Below are positions 8,462-18,033 of a stretch of DNA of 62,311 bases, in pieces; the stretch's first letter is position 1, and each line of letters opens with the position of its first letter. Source of the DNA: Pyrinomonadaceae bacterium. Its GTDB lineage: Bacteria > Acidobacteriota > Blastocatellia > Pyrinomonadales > Pyrinomonadaceae. The translations under genes and the position numbers were made by a program. The notes beneath the pieces are model-generated. The model was not told the DNA's origin. It saw only the letters and a program-made list of their open reading frames with translations, and made no database searches. The stretch lies in the NCBI GenBank assembly GCA_013003215.1, contig JABDKD010000145.1:1-62311 (forward strand), written 5' to 3'.

Positions 8462-9877
8462 ATGGGAAAAATTGTTAAATACTGTTCGTCATGCGAAGAA
8501 GGGTTCGCTGAGAAGTTTTCATTTTGTCCTAACTGTGCTTCCGAACTGTCTGCATATGAGATGCAACCAGTTGCGGGCCAGCCGGACAAAGACGTTGTGC
8601 CTAAAGTGTCGGCCGATGAGCCTACTCTTGAGGTTTCCGATCCGGTAGTTCCGGACCCGCCCGTTGTCGCATCTACGGAGCCTGTAATTGAAGAATCGGT
8701 TTTTGAGCCTGTTGATCTGCTCGCAGATGAACCGCTCGAAACAGCTTCAGAAGAACCGGAGGCGGATATCGCTGATCCGGGCCCTGAAGTCGCGGACTCG
8801 ATGCAAGACAGCGACGCAGAACCGGATATCTCCGTTGCGGCTGATACTGCCGATGAAGAGGCTGAAATGGCGGCTGCGTTTTCGTTGTCCGAGCCCGAAG
8901 TTGAGACACAGGAATCTTTTGAAGATGTTTCAGATGAATATGTTCCGGCGCGAGGTGGCGACGAGAATTATGCCGTCACAGTAATCTCTGAACGGAATTC
9001 CGGTGTCCGCAATGGTCTTCTGATGGGTTCTTTTGCGCTTATCCTGGTTGGATTTTTTAGCGTAATGGTCTATTCGCTCTTCAACAACCTTGATGATATC
9101 CCTGCGTTGAATCCTGATCCGAATCTGATTGCGTATTTGAACGATGTTCCGATGACGGTCGAGGAAGAGCAAAAAACGAACAAGAAGGATACTGAACCCG
9201 ACGGCGGCGGCGGTGGTGGCGGAAAGAACGAGCCGAAACCACCATCTGCAGGCGTTCGTCCTCCGATGATGAAGAACCCGACGATTGCGCCTTCGTCAAG
9301 GATGGACAGGGTTACCAATCCTGACATCCCGATCCAGGCAGGCATCCAGGGGCCGATCAACGAAAAGAAAAGACCCGAAGGCCGTTATGGCGTTCCTGGT
9401 TCGTTGGTTTCTGAGCCCTCTGATGGCAGCGGCTCCGGCGGCGGAATTGGTACAGGGAAAGGAAGAGGAGTCGGCCCCGGAAGCGGCGGCGGATTCGGCC
9501 CCGGAAGCGGTGGCGGAATGGGCGGCGGTAACAATGGCGGCATAGGACCCGGTGGTGGAGGAGGCGGAAGACCGGCTTCACCTCGCAGGACACCGAGACC
9601 CCGTGGAGTTTCGTCTCCGATGCAAATACTTTCGAAGCCGCGACCCGGTTACACGGAAGCAGCTCGAAAGAACAGCGTTACAGGAACTGTGCGCTTGCGA
9701 GTGACGTTCAATGCTAATGGCAGGATCGGAAGCATTACGCCGATCACGAGGCTTGGCAACGGGCTTACGGAAAAAGCGATAGCTGCTGCTCGAGCAATCA
9801 AGTTCAAGCCGGAAATGCGAAACGGCAGACCGGTCGGAGTGAAGAAGACGATAGCTTATAACTTCTCGATCTATTAA
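8462..9877 (+). CDS. Zinc-ribbon protein with single TM, Gly-rich linker and C-terminal TonB domain
   Basis: 471 residues from the ATG at 8462. Domains: an N-terminal zinc ribbon (C8, C11, C22, C25); an acidic, Pro/Glu-rich disordered region to about residue 180; one TM helix near 184-206; a periplasmic linker rich in Pro and then Gly (about 325-375); and a C-terminal TonB_C domain with SKPRPGYTEAARKNSVTG and the final KFKPEMRNGRPVGVKKT pattern. The TonB-type C-terminus implies contact with an outer-membrane partner. The long cytoplasmic part is unlike classical TonB, which has only a short cytoplasmic tail, so this may be a sensor or signalling link rather than an ExbBD-driven energiser. Ends at a strong terminator. 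Confidence 0.88.
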   Translation: MGKIVKYCSSCEEGFAEKFSFCPNCASELSAYEMQPVAGQPDKDVVPKVSADEPTLEVSDPVVPDPPVVASTEPVIEESVFEPVDLLADEPLETASEEPEADIADPGPEVADSMQDSDAEPDISVAADTADEEAEMAAAFSLSEPEVETQESFEDVSDEYVPARGGDENYAVTVISERNSGVRNGLLMGSFALILVGFFSVMVYSLFNNLDDIPALNPDPNLIAYLNDVPMTVEEEQKTNKKDTEPDGGGGGGGKNEPKPPSAGVRPPMMKNPTIAPSSRMDRVTNPDIPIQAGIQGPINEKKRPEGRYGVPGSLVSEPSDGSGSGGGIGTGKGRGVGPGSGGGFGPGSGGGMGGGNNGGIGPGGGGGGRPASPRRTPRPRGVSSPMQILSKPRPGYTEAARKNSVTGTVRLRVTFNANGRIGSITPITRLGNGLTEKAIAAARAIKFKPEMRNGRPVGVKKTIAYNFSIY

Positions 9878-9896
9878 TAGAGAAAGGAATAAATTG

Positions 9897-9932
9897 AAAA
9901 GGACTGCCAGGATCGGCAGTCCTTTTATTTTT
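9897..9932. terminator. Rho-independent terminator, probably bidirectional
   Basis: A 12-bp perfect stem (AAAAGGACTGCC / GGCAGTCCTTTT) with loop aggatc is followed by a T-rich run on the plus strand. The A/T ends of the stem give a U-tract on either strand, serving the TonB-like gene (+) and the converging MscS gene (-). Confidence 0.85.
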
Positions 9933-9964
9933 TAAAATCGCGTAGCGATTTGAAAAATATCCCG

Positions 9965-11485
9965 CTACTCAATTCCAAAAAATTTCTTGATCTTGAATAC
10001 CGGTCCGCTGGTGTCGGATTCGGTCATCTCTTGTTCCTGTGTTCTCTGAGCATCGAGCATTTCGCGGCGTTCCGTAATGATCTCTCCGATGACCCGGGCC
10101 AATTCCGGATTGGATTCGAACAGAGGCTTCAGGATGATGCTGCTGATTTCGATCACAGTGGTTTCGGCGTCCGCGATCACGTCCGCGGTTCTTGGCTGAC
10201 CCGTTAGAAGACTCATCTCGCCAAAGAAGTCGCCGGGTTTTAGCGTCGTAATCGCTTTCGAAACCCCGTTCTCTTTAACCTGGACCGATACCCGGCCTTT
10301 ATGAACTATGAACATCGAACTATCTGTTTGGCCGGCCTCGATTATGGGTTCTTCCGGCGCAAAGACCCTTACGAAGCAAGCACTTGAAATCCGCTTGGTC
10401 TCTTCACTTGAGAGGGGCGCAAAGACCGAGACGCTGTTGATTCTTTCGCAAATCTCATCAGCGGTGTCTACAAATACAGCCTCTTCTTCGGATTGTTTCG
10501 CCGTATAGATAGTCCTGGTCGGATACGCGAAATCGATTCCTTCGCGTTGGAACGCATACCAAACGCGCTGCCGGATTAATGCGTCCGTATCGTTGTGACG
10601 ACGGTAGTTTGTTGTCCAGTACTTAATCTCCCAATCAATACCATTGTCCCCCAGGTTCCAAATCCGAACCTTTGGCCGCCTTTTTGGAGAAACGTTGTCA
10701 ATCTGCCTTACAGCTTCGCGAACAATCTGGATCACTCTAGCGGGAGACGTCGTATAGATCGTGTTGAATCTGACTATGCGTGCGTTCAGGTTTTCTTTCG
10801 GAGCGATCTCAAGCGTTTCCTTCCCAATTACGCTGTTGCTGATAACGAGCATCTTATTTTGAAAAGTTCGTATTTTGACCCCTCGCCAGGAGACGCTCTC
10901 GATTGTTCCCATACCCTGTTCGCCAACTTGAACGACGTCGCCAACCTGAAAAGACTGGTCAGCCTGAATCGCAATACCGGCAAAGAGGTTCCCAAGCGTG
11001 TCCTGCAGAGCGAGACCGACGACGATACCGATGATCGCGGAACCGGTAAACAATGGGGCAAGCTCAACTTTCGGAAACTGCGTCTGAAAAATGATAAAAA
11101 ACGCGACGATATAAATTCCTACGGTCAGGACTGTTCTCAGGAGTGACGATATTTCCTGTTCTCCCGCTTTTCGAAGCGCGGCACCGAAAATCAGGTAGCT
11201 TAGATATCTGACGACGCTTATAACTATTCCCATCCAAAGAAGGAGTCTGAGAACACGGAATGTCGTATCGAGGAATGAAATTGTAGCCCGGCCCCAGGCG
11301 GCAGCTTGTTGAACTTGCTGACCGTCGACGTTGACTACGACCTCTTTGGCAACCAGCACGCCCTCGGCATTTCTGACGAGACCCATCCAGCTCTGAAGGG
11401 CAGGAATAAAAAAGATAGCCGTGCCGAGCAGTACCAGCCAGATAACAAATATTGTCGTTCGCCTTTGAAATTGGTCGGAAAGCAT
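9965..11485 (-). CDS. MscS-family mechanosensitive channel with C-terminal cyclic-nucleotide-binding domain
   Basis: 506 residues. Seen: TM segments near residues 10-30, 72-95, 110-135 and 140-160; the MscS pore and beta domain with GLALQDTLGNLFAGIAIQ then FQVGDVVQVG; and a C-terminal cNMP/Crp-like domain (about 355-475) with GDFFGEMSLLTGQPRTADVIA, which carries the phosphate-binding-cassette Glu and Arg. The protein is likely an ion or osmolyte channel gated or tuned by cAMP, cGMP or c-di-nucleotide at the inner membrane, as in the bCNG branch of MscS. It lies 14 bp downstream of the Nramp gene, so the two may be co-expressed. Confidence 0.9.
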   Translation of the reverse strand: MLSDQFQRRTTIFVIWLVLLGTAIFFIPALQSWMGLVRNAEGVLVAKEVVVNVDGQQVQQAAAWGRATISFLDTTFRVLRLLLWMGIVISVVRYLSYLIFGAALRKAGEQEISSLLRTVLTVGIYIVAFFIIFQTQFPKVELAPLFTGSAIIGIVVGLALQDTLGNLFAGIAIQADQSFQVGDVVQVGEQGMGTIESVSWRGVKIRTFQNKMLVISNSVIGKETLEIAPKENLNARIVRFNTIYTTSPARVIQIVREAVRQIDNVSPKRRPKVRIWNLGDNGIDWEIKYWTTNYRRHNDTDALIRQRVWYAFQREGIDFAYPTRTIYTAKQSEEEAVFVDTADEICERINSVSVFAPLSSEETKRISSACFVRVFAPEEPIIEAGQTDSSMFIVHKGRVSVQVKENGVSKAITTLKPGDFFGEMSLLTGQPRTADVIADAETTVIEISSIILKPLFESNPELARVIGEIITERREMLDAQRTQEQEMTESDTSGPVFKIKKFFGIE

Positions 11486-11499
11486 AATGTTCTGCGTTG

Positions 11500-12807
11500 C
11501 TAAAAAATAGCAACAAAGCTACGGGCAAGCAACAAAATTGAAAGCAGAGAGATTACTACCGTTATAAACCACGCGAAAAGATTAAAGATTCGGCCATTCT
11601 TAAATCTGCCCATGATCTCTTGACTGCCCGAAAGCCTGACGATCGAAACGAGGATAATCGGCAGCAGAACTCCGTTGATTGCCTGGGTTACAAGGAGTAC
11701 CTGGATCTGCGGAATCTGAGGGATCAGCGCGATCGCGGCACCCAGGAATAGCAAAGAGGTAAATATCCCCAAGAAGATCGGGGCTTCTCTGAAGCTCCTC
11801 GACAGGCCCTTTTCGAACCCAAGTGCCTCACTAACTGAATACGCCGTCGCGAGGGGAAGTACCCCCATTGCCAGCATTGAGGCTCCAAAGAGCCCGAATC
11901 CGAACAGATATTGGGCATATCGTCCTGCAACCGGAGCCAATGCTTCGGCAGCGGTCGCGGCGGAATCAATATTTGTTATTCCGGCTTTATTAAGCGTCGC
12001 AGCGGCCGCAATGACAATAAACGCCGCAATCATCATCGCGAAGGTCGTTCCAACGATAACATCGGCTCGCGCGAGCCCCAGATCTTCCTCGTCGAGTCCC
12101 TTCTCCACAGCTGAAGACTGGACAAAGAACTGCATAAACGGGGTAATTGTCGTTCCGATCATAGCCATAACCGTAAACAGGTATACCGGGTCCGCGCTGA
12201 TCGTTGGCGATACAAACTGCCTGCCGACCTCGCCCCAATCAGGTCGGGCCAGAATTGCCGATGCTATGTAGCAAAGGAAAATCAGCGAGATTCCCAAAAA
12301 AACCTGCTCTACCCGTTCCTGCGATCCCTTCGCGACAACAAGCCAAATCAGGATCGCAATAAGAGGCACACTGATGTATCTCGGCACCCCAAACAACTCG
12401 GACACCTGGGAGATCCCAATGAACTGTGAAATGATAACTCCTGCGTTTGCAACAAGAAGCGCAATCATTACAATTGCCGTCAACCGGACTCCAAAACGTT
12501 CCCGGATGAGGTCGGCAAGACCCTGTCCGGTTGCTACACCCATCCGAATGCACATTTCCTGGACGACAATGAGCGTCAAAACCATGGGCACAAAGGTCCA
12601 GAGCATTGTGTAGCCGTATGCAGCGCCCACAGTCGAATAGGTCGCAATACCACCGGCATCATTCCCGGCATTGGCGGCGATAATACCCGGACCCAGAAAT
12701 GCGAGATAAACATAAAAACGGTTGGCCGAGAGCGACCTGCGCAGCCGGCCGGTGGTTCGCGAAGCGAGTTCACGTATGTTCTTAAATGGTTTTTGAAGCC
12801 TGGACAT
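11500..12807 (-). CDS. Nramp-family divalent metal ion transporter
   Basis: 435-residue inner-membrane protein with about 11 TM helices. Seen: GPGIIAANAGNDAGGIATYS in TM1, an NDAGG variant of the DPGN metal site, and the MIGTTITPFMQFF segment in TM6, where the usual MPH becomes MIG/PFM. The altered TM6 Met suggests a relative of the NRAMP-related Mg or Al transporters or the broad Nramp-like clade rather than strict Mn2+/Fe2+ MntH. Proton-coupled import is inferred from family. Divergent from acnA with a 223-bp shared upstream region. Confidence 0.85.
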   Translation of the reverse strand: MSRLQKPFKNIRELASRTTGRLRRSLSANRFYVYLAFLGPGIIAANAGNDAGGIATYSTVGAAYGYTMLWTFVPMVLTLIVVQEMCIRMGVATGQGLADLIRERFGVRLTAIVMIALLVANAGVIISQFIGISQVSELFGVPRYISVPLIAILIWLVVAKGSQERVEQVFLGISLIFLCYIASAILARPDWGEVGRQFVSPTISADPVYLFTVMAMIGTTITPFMQFFVQSSAVEKGLDEEDLGLARADVIVGTTFAMMIAAFIVIAAAATLNKAGITNIDSAATAAEALAPVAGRYAQYLFGFGLFGASMLAMGVLPLATAYSVSEALGFEKGLSRSFREAPIFLGIFTSLLFLGAAIALIPQIPQIQVLLVTQAINGVLLPIILVSIVRLSGSQEIMGRFKNGRIFNLFAWFITVVISLLSILLLARSFVAIF

Positions 12808-12951
12808 TTTGATTTGGTCGATTTGGTGCTGAAAGACGGATTGTAGGCTTTTCCCAACAGCAATTGCAAAGTATTGAGTATTAATGAGGTTATTAGATTC
12901 CCGTATTCGCGGCTAATGTACATGAAAAATCCTAATTCGAGGCGTAAACGC

Positions 12952-12980
12952 TTGAGTTTTGATACCTGCGGCACTAGACT
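12952..12980 (+). promoter_or_regulatory. Candidate promoter for acnA
   Basis: TTGAGT (12952-12957) and TAGACT (12975-12980) are spaced by 17 bp, each matching four of six consensus bases. The predicted start near 12987 would give a leader of about 44 nt that includes the AGAGGA ribosome binding site at about 13017. Confidence 0.5.
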
Positions 12981-13030
12981 TTGAATTAAGAAATACGGAT
13001 TTTTTGACCACAATTTTAGAGGAAATTTTG

Positions 13031-15778
13031 ATGTCCCATAACCTATTTGAAACCAGGCAAGAATTTGAAACGGGCTCCGGCGGAACCGGTAGCCTCTACT
13101 CGCTTCCGCGACTTGAAAAAGCGGGATTGGGAACCGTATCCAGGCTCCCAATTTCGATAAGGATCGTACTTGAATCATTATTGCGGAATTTTGACGGGGG
13201 CCGGACCATTTCGGAAGACGATATAAAAGGACTGGCAAACTGGTCCGCGACTGCTGAAAGAACCGAAGAGGTGCCGTTTGTGATCGCAAGGGTCATTCTT
13301 CAGGACTTCACGGGCGTGCCTTTGCTTGTTGATCTTGCTGCCATGCGTTCTGCAGTCGAAAGGCTCGGAAAAGATCCGGGTCTCATCGAACCCCTCGTTC
13401 CGGTGGATCTTGTAATCGATCATTCGGTTCAGGTTGATTATGCAGGGAGCGAACAGGCTTTTGAGCGAAACATGGCAAAAGAGTTTGAGCGGAATGAGCA
13501 GCGGTACAGGTTCTTAAAATGGGGCACACAGGCGTTTAACGGGTTTCGCGTAGTGCCTCCGGGGATTGGCATCGTCCACCAGGTAAATCTCGAGTACCTC
13601 GCGCGCGGAGTGTTCGAAAAAGACGGAGTCTATTTTCCCGATTCACTGGTCGGAACGGATTCACATACCACAATGATCAATGGTCTTGGGATTGTGGGCT
13701 GGGGAGTCGGCGGAATCGAGGCTGAGGCAGGAATGCTTGGTCAGCCAATTTATATTCTTACGCCCGATGTGATCGGAATGAACCTCAAAGGGACTCTCTC
13801 GCAAGGTGCGACCGCAACCGACCTCGTTCTGCGGGTTGTGGAAATACTTCGCGAAGCAAAAGTTGTAGGCAAGTTTGTTGAGTTCTTTGGCGAGGGGGCT
13901 GCGGCTCTTCCTGTCACGGATCGGGCCACGATTTCAAACATGGCGCCGGAATACGGAGCGACAATGGGATATTTCGGGGTTGATGAAAAGACCCTGGAAT
14001 ACTTCCGAGCCACCGGGCGGCCCGATGATCAGGTTGAAACAATTCGCAACTACTTCACGGCGCAGGAGATGTTCGGAATTCCCAGAAGCGGGGAAGTTGA
14101 TTATACGAAAGTGATCGAGCTCGACCTAAGTACTGTCACACCGTCAGTGTCAGGACCGCGCCGTCCTCAGGATCGGATCGATCTAGATGCATTTAAATCT
14201 AAATTCTCGGAGCTCCTGGATAAGCCGATAACTGACGGCGGTTTTAGCGCAAGCTCGGCGGATGTGGATAAGAAGTACGACGTTTTGTTTGGGAATGGCA
14301 ACGGGCTTCCGATTTACGGCGACAACCAGCCTGACGCCGGAAAGACAGCAATTGGCCATGGCGATGTGCTCATTGCCGCAATTACCTCTTGTACAAACAC
14401 CTCGAATCCGAGCGTAATGCTTGCCGCTGGAATTGTCGCCAAGAAGGCATTCGAAAAAGGGCTCAAGGTCCCGGCATATGTAAAAACATCTCTGGGTCCG
14501 GGGTCGAGGGTAGTAACGGAGTATCTCGAGAGGACGGGGCTACAGCATTTTCTCAATGAAATCGGATTCGATCTTGTCGGTTATGGGTGTACGACATGTA
14601 TCGGAAATTCGGGCCCGCTGGACAAAGGCATCGAAAAGGCGATTCTCGAGCATGATCTCGTAACAGCGTCGGTGTTGTCCGGAAACAGAAATTTCGAGGC
14701 TCGCATACACCAGAACATCAAGGCGAACTTCCTTATGTCACCCCCACTTGTCGTCGCCTATGCACTTGCAGGTACCGTAAATATCGATCTTTCGAAGGAA
14801 CCGCTGGGTAAGGACGGAGAAGGAAATGATGTTTACCTTAGTGACATATGGGCGGATCTCGAAGAGGTAAGGGAAATGATGTCCGCCGCGTTTGACCCTG
14901 AAACGTACAAAAAGATGTACGGGGACTTTGCCGAGCGGAACCCAATGTGGAATTCAATTCCCTCCACGGTAGGAAAGGTCTACGAATGGGACGCCGATTC
15001 GACCTATATTCAGGAGCCTCCTTATTTTGACGGTTTTTCGATGGAAGTCGGCTCATTCTCTGACGTCAGAAATGCAAGACCGCTCGCCCTTTTCGGGGAT
15101 TCGGTAACTACTGACCACATTTCTCCCGCTGGAGCGATAAAGCCGGATTCGCCTGCCGGCAGGTATTTGCAGGAAAATGGCGTAGAACCCAAGGACTTCA
15201 ATTCTTACGGGTCCAGACGTGGTAATGACCGTGTCATGCTCCGTGGCACATTTGCCAATGTTCGTATAAAGAACCTTCTGGTTTCGCCAAAGGAAGGCGG
15301 GTACACCATTCACCAGCCCAGCGGGGAAGAAATGTCCATTTATGATGCTGCGATGCGATATTCCTCGGAGTCTGTGCCGCTTGTAGTTCTTGCCGGAACC
15401 GAATACGGGACCGGCAGCTCGAGGGACTGGGCTGCGAAGGGAACGCTCTTGATGGGAGTGAAAGCCGTCGTTGCCAAGAGTTTTGAGCGGATCCATCGCT
15501 CGAATCTTATTGGGATGGGCGTATTGCCGCTTCAGTTCAAAGATCAGGACACAGTAGAAAGCCTCGGTCTCGACGGTTCAGAGACATTCGATTTGACGGG
15601 CCTTGAAGAAACGGATGTAAATCCCGGTCAGGATGTAAAGTTGAGCATTAGGAAGTCTGATGGAACTGTTGCGGATACAATGGTTACACTTCGGATTGAC
15701 ACTCCCATCGAGGTTGAATACTTCAAGAATGGCGGGATTCTTCAGTTTGTTCTCAGACAATTGATCGAGCAGGGTTGA
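13031..15778 (+). CDS. acnA: Aconitate hydratase (AcnA type)
   Basis: 915-residue TCA-cycle enzyme that interconverts citrate and isocitrate through cis-aconitate. The start at 13031 has AGAGGA about 8 bases upstream; the reading frame stays open further up but without a ribosome binding site. The 4Fe-4S ligands are visible as C454 in SCTNTSNPS and C520/C523 in [12 protein letters not shown]. The VGTDSHTTM motif and the C-terminal swivel domain with [15 protein letters not shown] are intact. The length agrees with AcnA/IRP1-type enzymes (about 890-920). Monocistronic, closed by a terminator. Confidence 0.97.
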   Translation: MSHNLFETRQEFETGSGGTGSLYSLPRLEKAGLGTVSRLPISIRIVLESLLRNFDGGRTISEDDIKGLANWSATAERTEEVPFVIARVILQDFTGVPLLVDLAAMRSAVERLGKDPGLIEPLVPVDLVIDHSVQVDYAGSEQAFERNMAKEFERNEQRYRFLKWGTQAFNGFRVVPPGIGIVHQVNLEYLARGVFEKDGVYFPDSLVGTDSHTTMINGLGIVGWGVGGIEAEAGMLGQPIYILTPDVIGMNLKGTLSQGATATDLVLRVVEILREAKVVGKFVEFFGEGAAALPVTDRATISNMAPEYGATMGYFGVDEKTLEYFRATGRPDDQVETIRNYFTAQEMFGIPRSGEVDYTKVIELDLSTVTPSVSGPRRPQDRIDLDAFKSKFSELLDKPITDGGFSASSADVDKKYDVLFGNGNGLPIYGDNQPDAGKTAIGHGDVLIAAITSCTNTSNPSVMLAAGIVAKKAFEKGLKVPAYVKTSLGPGSRVVTEYLERTGLQHFLNEIGFDLVGYGCTTCIGNSGPLDKGIEKAILEHDLVTASVLSGNRNFEARIHQNIKANFLMSPPLVVAYALAGTVNIDLSKEPLGKDGEGNDVYLSDIWADLEEVREMMSAAFDPETYKKMYGDFAERNPMWNSIPSTVGKVYEWDADSTYIQEPPYFDGFSMEVGSFSDVRNARPLALFGDSVTTDHISPAGAIKPDSPAGRYLQENGVEPKDFNSYGSRRGNDRVMLRGTFANVRIKNLLVSPKEGGYTIHQPSGEEMSIYDAAMRYSSESVPLVVLAGTEYGTGSSRDWAAKGTLLMGVKAVVAKSFERIHRSNLIGMGVLPLQFKDQDTVESLGLDGSETFDLTGLEETDVNPGQDVKLSIRKSDGTVADTMVTLRIDTPIEVEYFKNGGILQFVLRQLIEQG

Positions 15779-15809
15779 AGTGATTTTGCAGACTGTGTTG
15801 GAAAGTTAG

Positions 15810-15839
15810 AAAGGCCGATCCCGAATGGGAGCGGCCTTT
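15810..15839. terminator. Hairpin terminator shared by acnA (+) and zinc-ribbon gene (-)
   Basis: Perfect AAAGGCCG / CGGCCTTT stem extended by TCCC/GGGA around loop gaat. The T-tracts are short on both sides, but the placement between convergent stop codons supports a bidirectional terminator. Confidence 0.75.
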
Positions 15840-15865
15840 CGCTTAAATCTAATGTTTAGAGAGGG

Positions 15866-16063
15866 TTACGCTGCTTTTGGCAACGCCTCCGGGACAGGGG
15901 CTTCGATCTCAGAAACCATGACCCCGACAGCGGCGTTGGGACGCGGCTTTTCCTTCCGGATCTCGAACCAACTGTCACAATCCTCGCAATGATAGACTTT
16001 CGATACGAAATCAGCCGTGTGATAGCTAATTTCCAATGATTCGTTACAGTGCCAACAGTTCAT
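15866..16063 (-). CDS. Small zinc-ribbon protein, function unknown
   Basis: 65 residues. Two CxxC knuckles (CWHC at residues 3-6 and CEDC at about 26-29) with aromatic residues between them suggest a single structural zinc site. The C-terminal half is Pro/Ala-rich. No enzymatic motif is present. Such proteins often bind RNA or act as protein adapters, but no function can be assigned. The gene stands alone between acnA and the divergent HAD gene. Confidence 0.72.
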   Translation of the reverse strand: MNCWHCNESLEISYHTADFVSKVYHCEDCDSWFEIRKEKPRPNAAVGVMVSEIEAPVPEALPKAA

Positions 16064-16161
16064 ATGCTTTTCGTGGGAACTCCTCTTTTTCTTAAGTAAC
16101 GTGTCATATTAACACATAACTGTGGAAAATTGCCAAACTTTTTTTTCAAGGTGGCAAATAT

Positions 16162-16190
16162 TACACAGTTTTCGCCGTTTTCGATACAAT
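16162..16190 (+). promoter_or_regulatory. Candidate promoter producing a leaderless HAD transcript
   Basis: TACACA (16162-16167) and TACAAT (16185-16190) are spaced by 17 bp. The ATG follows the -10 box after only 10 nt, so the predicted 5' end lies 3-4 nt before the start codon. No Shine-Dalgarno sequence is present, consistent with leaderless translation. Confidence 0.5.
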
Positions 16191-16200
16191 TGGTCCTTCA

Positions 16201-16899
16201 ATGATAAACACGGTCGCATTTGATGCTGATGACACGCTCTGGCACAACGAGCGCATCTTTCTGTCAGCAAAAGAGAAGTACAAGGCGCTCCTCGCGCGTT
16301 ATCACGAACCTGCGTGGATAGAAGAGCGGCTGGACGCAACCGAAATGCGAAACATCAAGCATTTTGGCTATGGAATCAAAGGATTTACCCTTTCGATGAT
16401 CGAAACTGCGGTTGAACTCACCGAGGGTCGAGTAAAAGGGCACGAAATCAAGGACATAGTGGGATTCGCCCATGAAATGCTCGCCTCACCGATCAATTTG
16501 CTTGAGGGCGTACGAGAGACGGTAGAGTCCCTTCACAATAACTATCGCTTGATGGTAATAACAAAAGGAGATCTCTTCGACCAGGAAACAAAGATCGCGC
16601 GGTCAGGGCTGGGGGATTATTTTGATGAGGTGGAAATAGTTTCTGAAAAAACGAAAGGGGTTTATGAAACTGTTCTAAGCCGGCATCAAGTACCAAAATT
16701 CGAGTTTGTAATGGTCGGGAACTCTTTGAAATCTGATGTCCTGCCGGTACTTGAACTGGGTGCCAAAGCGGTGCACGTGCCTTATGAGACTGAATGGTTT
16801 CATGAACGTGTTAATCCCGAGAAGCTTGGAGATCTTGCGATCGACACACTTCCTTCCATCGATGGCCTGACGGAATGGCTCGAAGCGCGCGCCGGGTAG
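16201..16899 (+). CDS. HAD-superfamily hydrolase (phosphatase-like)
   Basis: 232 residues. Seen: motif I AFDADDTLW with both catalytic Asp, the helical cap (about 20-95), motif II VITKGD (the Thr), and motifs III/IV with a Lys in SEKTKGVY and VGNSLKSDVLP. All four HAD motifs are present, so it is probably an active soluble phosphatase. Substrate unknown. It converges with the next gene, with 9 bp between the stop codons. Confidence 0.9.
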   Translation: MINTVAFDADDTLWHNERIFLSAKEKYKALLARYHEPAWIEERLDATEMRNIKHFGYGIKGFTLSMIETAVELTEGRVKGHEIKDIVGFAHEMLASPINLLEGVRETVESLHNNYRLMVITKGDLFDQETKIARSGLGDYFDEVEIVSEKTKGVYETVLSRHQVPKFEFVMVGNSLKSDVLPVLELGAKAVHVPYETEWFHERVNPEKLGDLAIDTLPSIDGLTEWLEARAG

Positions 16900-16908
16900 G
16901 TTCACGCG

Positions 16909-18024
16909 TCAATCCAGTGACTGAACTACGCTTATTACAAGGACAACAAATACGATAAAAGCAAGAATAGCAGCAATTAGACACCCAATTTTCAGTGCGC
17001 TGTAAGGGCGCTCGCCATAAACTTCGCCGGTCCTGCCGTTTACGATTACCTGATATGTCTTTGAGTTGAACTTATACGCACCCGCATAAACCGGTACGAG
17101 GATATGTTTGAAAGTTAGGTTGGAGTAGGACGTATCCATTGAACCAATCCGCTGACGGTCTCCCCCAATATCCGAGCGTACATCTCCACGAATTATTGAT
17201 TCAGCGATCTCCCTAAACCGTTCAAAACCCTCTTCAAGGCTTACCTGGTAGGTTTGGGCTTTATGACCTGAAAGGTAGCCCGGGTCATAAGAGGCCAGAG
17301 ATCCGAAATCCCATTGCAGGCGTTCCAGATAGTCCGGGAGGACCGAAACGGTGGCCGGTACCGGCGTATCGTCAAAATGCCGCGAGACTCTACCGGCCGT
17401 TTGATACCAGTTTGTCCTTGTCTGAGTACGAGTCTTCCGGTTTCCTTCCGAATCTGTGTAATGTTCAGTTTCCTGGTAGTCTTCGCCCCGCTGGCCCGTA
17501 TATTCAGTATTGGTATCAGAATCAAAGGTCCAATAGGGCACATATATGCTCTCCGCCTTGTCATGACGAGCCATGGTCTTTAGGGCGCCGGGCGCAAACC
17601 AGCGGGTCGTGGTCCAGGTGCGGAGCGCCTTCGCTGCCTCTCTACTCTCAAAACTAAAGGGAAGCACACCTTCCGGGGCCACCAACGGATCCGCCGCTTT
17701 TGGCTGTGCCACAAGTTTCGCAGCGCAAAAGTCACAACTGGTGGCGGTTGTTGGCGGTATAAATGTAACGGTTGCTCCGCAGCTATCGCAGGTGATCTGC
17801 AGAGCGTCTTTGGCAAGAGGCTGTAAATCTTCTTTACCTGGAGCCATGAAACTTTCCAGGTCCTGTTCGACGATATCAGCGAGGTTTGTAGCTATGGTTT
17901 TGCTGGAGTCGCAGTACGGGCAGAGAAGTTTGCCAAAACCGGGGTCGAAGACCATGTCAGCGCCGCAGCTGGAACAGAGATGACGTTTAACTTTTTCCTC
18001 GGGGGACCCTTTTTCTTCACTCAT
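16909..18024 (-). CDS. Tandem zinc-ribbon membrane protein (TFIIB-like zinc ribbons, C-terminal anchor)
   Basis: 371 residues. Two zinc ribbons at the N-terminus: CSSCGADMVFDPGFGKLLCPYC (residues 17-38) and a second CDSCG...CDFC about 60 residues later. A long middle domain has YVPYWTFDSDTNTEYTGQRG and VPVYAGAYKFNSKTYQVIVNGRTGEV, and there is a single C-terminal TM helix. The pattern fits tail-anchored proteins often annotated as TFIIB-type zinc-ribbon or primosomal-N-like proteins. There is no helicase motif, so the latter name is misleading. Real function unknown. Confidence 0.82.
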   Translation of the reverse strand: MSEEKGSPEEKVKRHLCSSCGADMVFDPGFGKLLCPYCDSSKTIATNLADIVEQDLESFMAPGKEDLQPLAKDALQITCDSCGATVTFIPPTTATSCDFCAAKLVAQPKAADPLVAPEGVLPFSFESREAAKALRTWTTTRWFAPGALKTMARHDKAESIYVPYWTFDSDTNTEYTGQRGEDYQETEHYTDSEGNRKTRTQTRTNWYQTAGRVSRHFDDTPVPATVSVLPDYLERLQWDFGSLASYDPGYLSGHKAQTYQVSLEEGFERFREIAESIIRGDVRSDIGGDRQRIGSMDTSYSNLTFKHILVPVYAGAYKFNSKTYQVIVNGRTGEVYGERPYSALKIGCLIAAILAFIVFVVLVISVVQSLD

Positions 18025-18033
18025 ATGTCTGAC

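Noticed and set aside
9181-9560. Gly-codon-rich repeat as a tandem DNA repeat
   Set aside because: The GGC/GGT runs encode the Gly-rich linker of the TonB-like protein and are irregular, so it is low-complexity coding sequence rather than a repeat element.
12576-13289. 237-codon open frame on the minus strand across the nramp-acnA gap
   Set aside because: It overlaps the starts of two confident genes and has no ribosome binding site or family motif.
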